Source: a bacterium (GTDB taxonomy: Bacteria > Patescibacteriota > Minisyncoccia > UBA6257 > GWB1-50-10). Taken from it: DNA of 13,808 nt. The position numbers and the translations under genes are program-made. The stretch spans positions 1-13,808 of the forward strand of contig DAIDBF010000023.1 of NCBI GenBank assembly GCA_027310235.1. The letters are read 5' to 3'. Below are positions 13,360-13,808 of the stretch, piece after piece (the stretch's first letter is position 1; every line of letters starts with the position of its first letter). The notes beneath the pieces are model-generated. The model worked only from the letters and a program-made list of their open reading frames with translations. It searched no databases and was not told the origin of the DNA.

Positions 13360-13808
13360 TCAGATGGGGAATCTTTTACACAACCGTGCGACCCTTTCTT
13401 GTATTGTTTTCTTTTCTTTCCCGGAAACCTTTTCGAGAACGGAATGTATAAGGAAGGCGACTTCTTTCATCTCCCTCTCCTTCATACCGCGCGTGGTCAG
13501 GGCCGCGGTGCCGATTCTTATTCCCGAGGGATCGACGGGAGTACGCTCGTCAAAGGGAATAGCGTTCTTATTCACGATAATCCCAACGTCTTCCAATATA
13601 TCGCTCGCTTCTTTCCCTCCAATACCGCACGATGCGGTATTTAAGAGGAAGAGGTGGGTATCCGTACCGCCCGAGATCACGCGCCAGCCAAGATGTTTCA
13701 TTTCTTCCGCAAGGGCGCGGGTGTTTTTCACTATCTGCGTCGCATAGTTCTTGAACGCGGGCGTGTTCGCTTCACGAAGCGCAACTGCAATCGCGGCGAT
13801 CTGGTTTT
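13360..13808 (-). CDS. glyA: Serine hydroxymethyltransferase, C-terminal part
   Basis: The last 148 residues of GlyA, the PLP enzyme making glycine and 5,10-methylene-THF from serine; the N-terminal two thirds, including the PLP lysine, lie beyond the window. The reading frame is open to the edge (NQIAAIAVALREANTPAFKNYATQI...). Family marks include the ISGGTDTHLFLL strand, GIGGKEASDILEDVGI, VNKNAIPFDERTPVDPSGIRIGT, where the Arg of GIRIGT binds the substrate carboxylate, and the ALTTRGM turn. It ends with TGA at the usual place for the family, after a Lys/Arg-rich tail. Its product is the substrate of FolD, 4 kb away on the same strand. Confidence 0.95.
   Translation of the reverse strand, partial: NQIAAIAVALREANTPAFKNYATQIVKNTRALAEEMKHLGWRVISGGTDTHLFLLNTASCGIGGKEASDILEDVGIIVNKNAIPFDERTPVDPSGIRIGTAALTTRGMKEREMKEVAFLIHSVLEKVSGKEKKTIQERVARLCKRFPI

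Noticed and set aside
13185..13451. Open frame of 88 codons on the + strand
   Set aside because: Runs antisense into the end of glyA, no SD or promoter, no recognisable motif.

Overview
The window looks like a piece of a Patescibacteria (Candidate Phyla Radiation) chromosome, most likely Parcubacteria-like. This rests on remembered gene content rather than a search: ftsK, an HTH/membrane RodZ-like gene and recA in a row, a small free-standing LAGLIDADG protein coupled to a YraN nuclease, and short, often leaderless genes. TGA is an ordinary stop (it ends the LAGLIDADG, peptidase and glyA genes where the families end), so the code is standard rather than the UGA-Gly code of Gracilibacteria. 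I see no tRNA, rRNA, CRISPR array, transposase or phage gene.

Layout. 1-448: no convincing gene, but several inverted repeats that could form structured RNA. 449-1260 (minus): LAGLIDADG endonuclease-like gene and yraN, overlapping by ATGA. 1261-1668: AT-rich intergenic stretch with a 16-bp perfect palindrome, a decayed direct repeat, a 9-bp tandem array and copy 1 of a palindromic repeat. 1669-2196 (+): DEDDh 3'-5' exonuclease. 2277-3605 (minus): phosphomannomutase/phosphoglucomutase, divergent from 3648-7588 (+): ftsK, RodZ-like HTH/membrane protein, recA. Copy 2 of the palindromic repeat lies behind ftsK. 7631-8293 (minus): unrecognised 220-aa protein. 8418-13043 (minus): folD, Asp/Glu-family racemase, DmpA/P1-type N-terminal-nucleophile peptidase, and a 594-aa protein I read as a divergent, probably circularly permuted ATP-grasp ligase. 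13044-13359: a possible short transcription unit with a near-consensus promoter and a strong terminator. 13360-13808 (minus): C-terminal part of glyA.

How the genes fit. ftsK and recA serve chromosome segregation and recombination. glyA and folD together give serine-to-one-carbon folate metabolism. The unusual part is the minus-strand run ATP-grasp protein, DmpA-like peptidase, Asp/Glu racemase: a predicted carboxylate-amine ligase, an enzyme family that cuts or esterifies N-terminal (often D-) residues, and an enzyme family that makes D-Asp or D-Glu. This could be a small peptide or D-amino-acid system; that is inference from context and is the main lead in the window.

Two kinds of start signal appear. 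Several core genes have a -10 box only 6-11 nt before the ATG and no Shine-Dalgarno (SD) sequence, so their mRNAs are probably leaderless. The two least familiar genes (220-aa protein and ATP-grasp protein) have strong SD sequences at 6-nt spacing.
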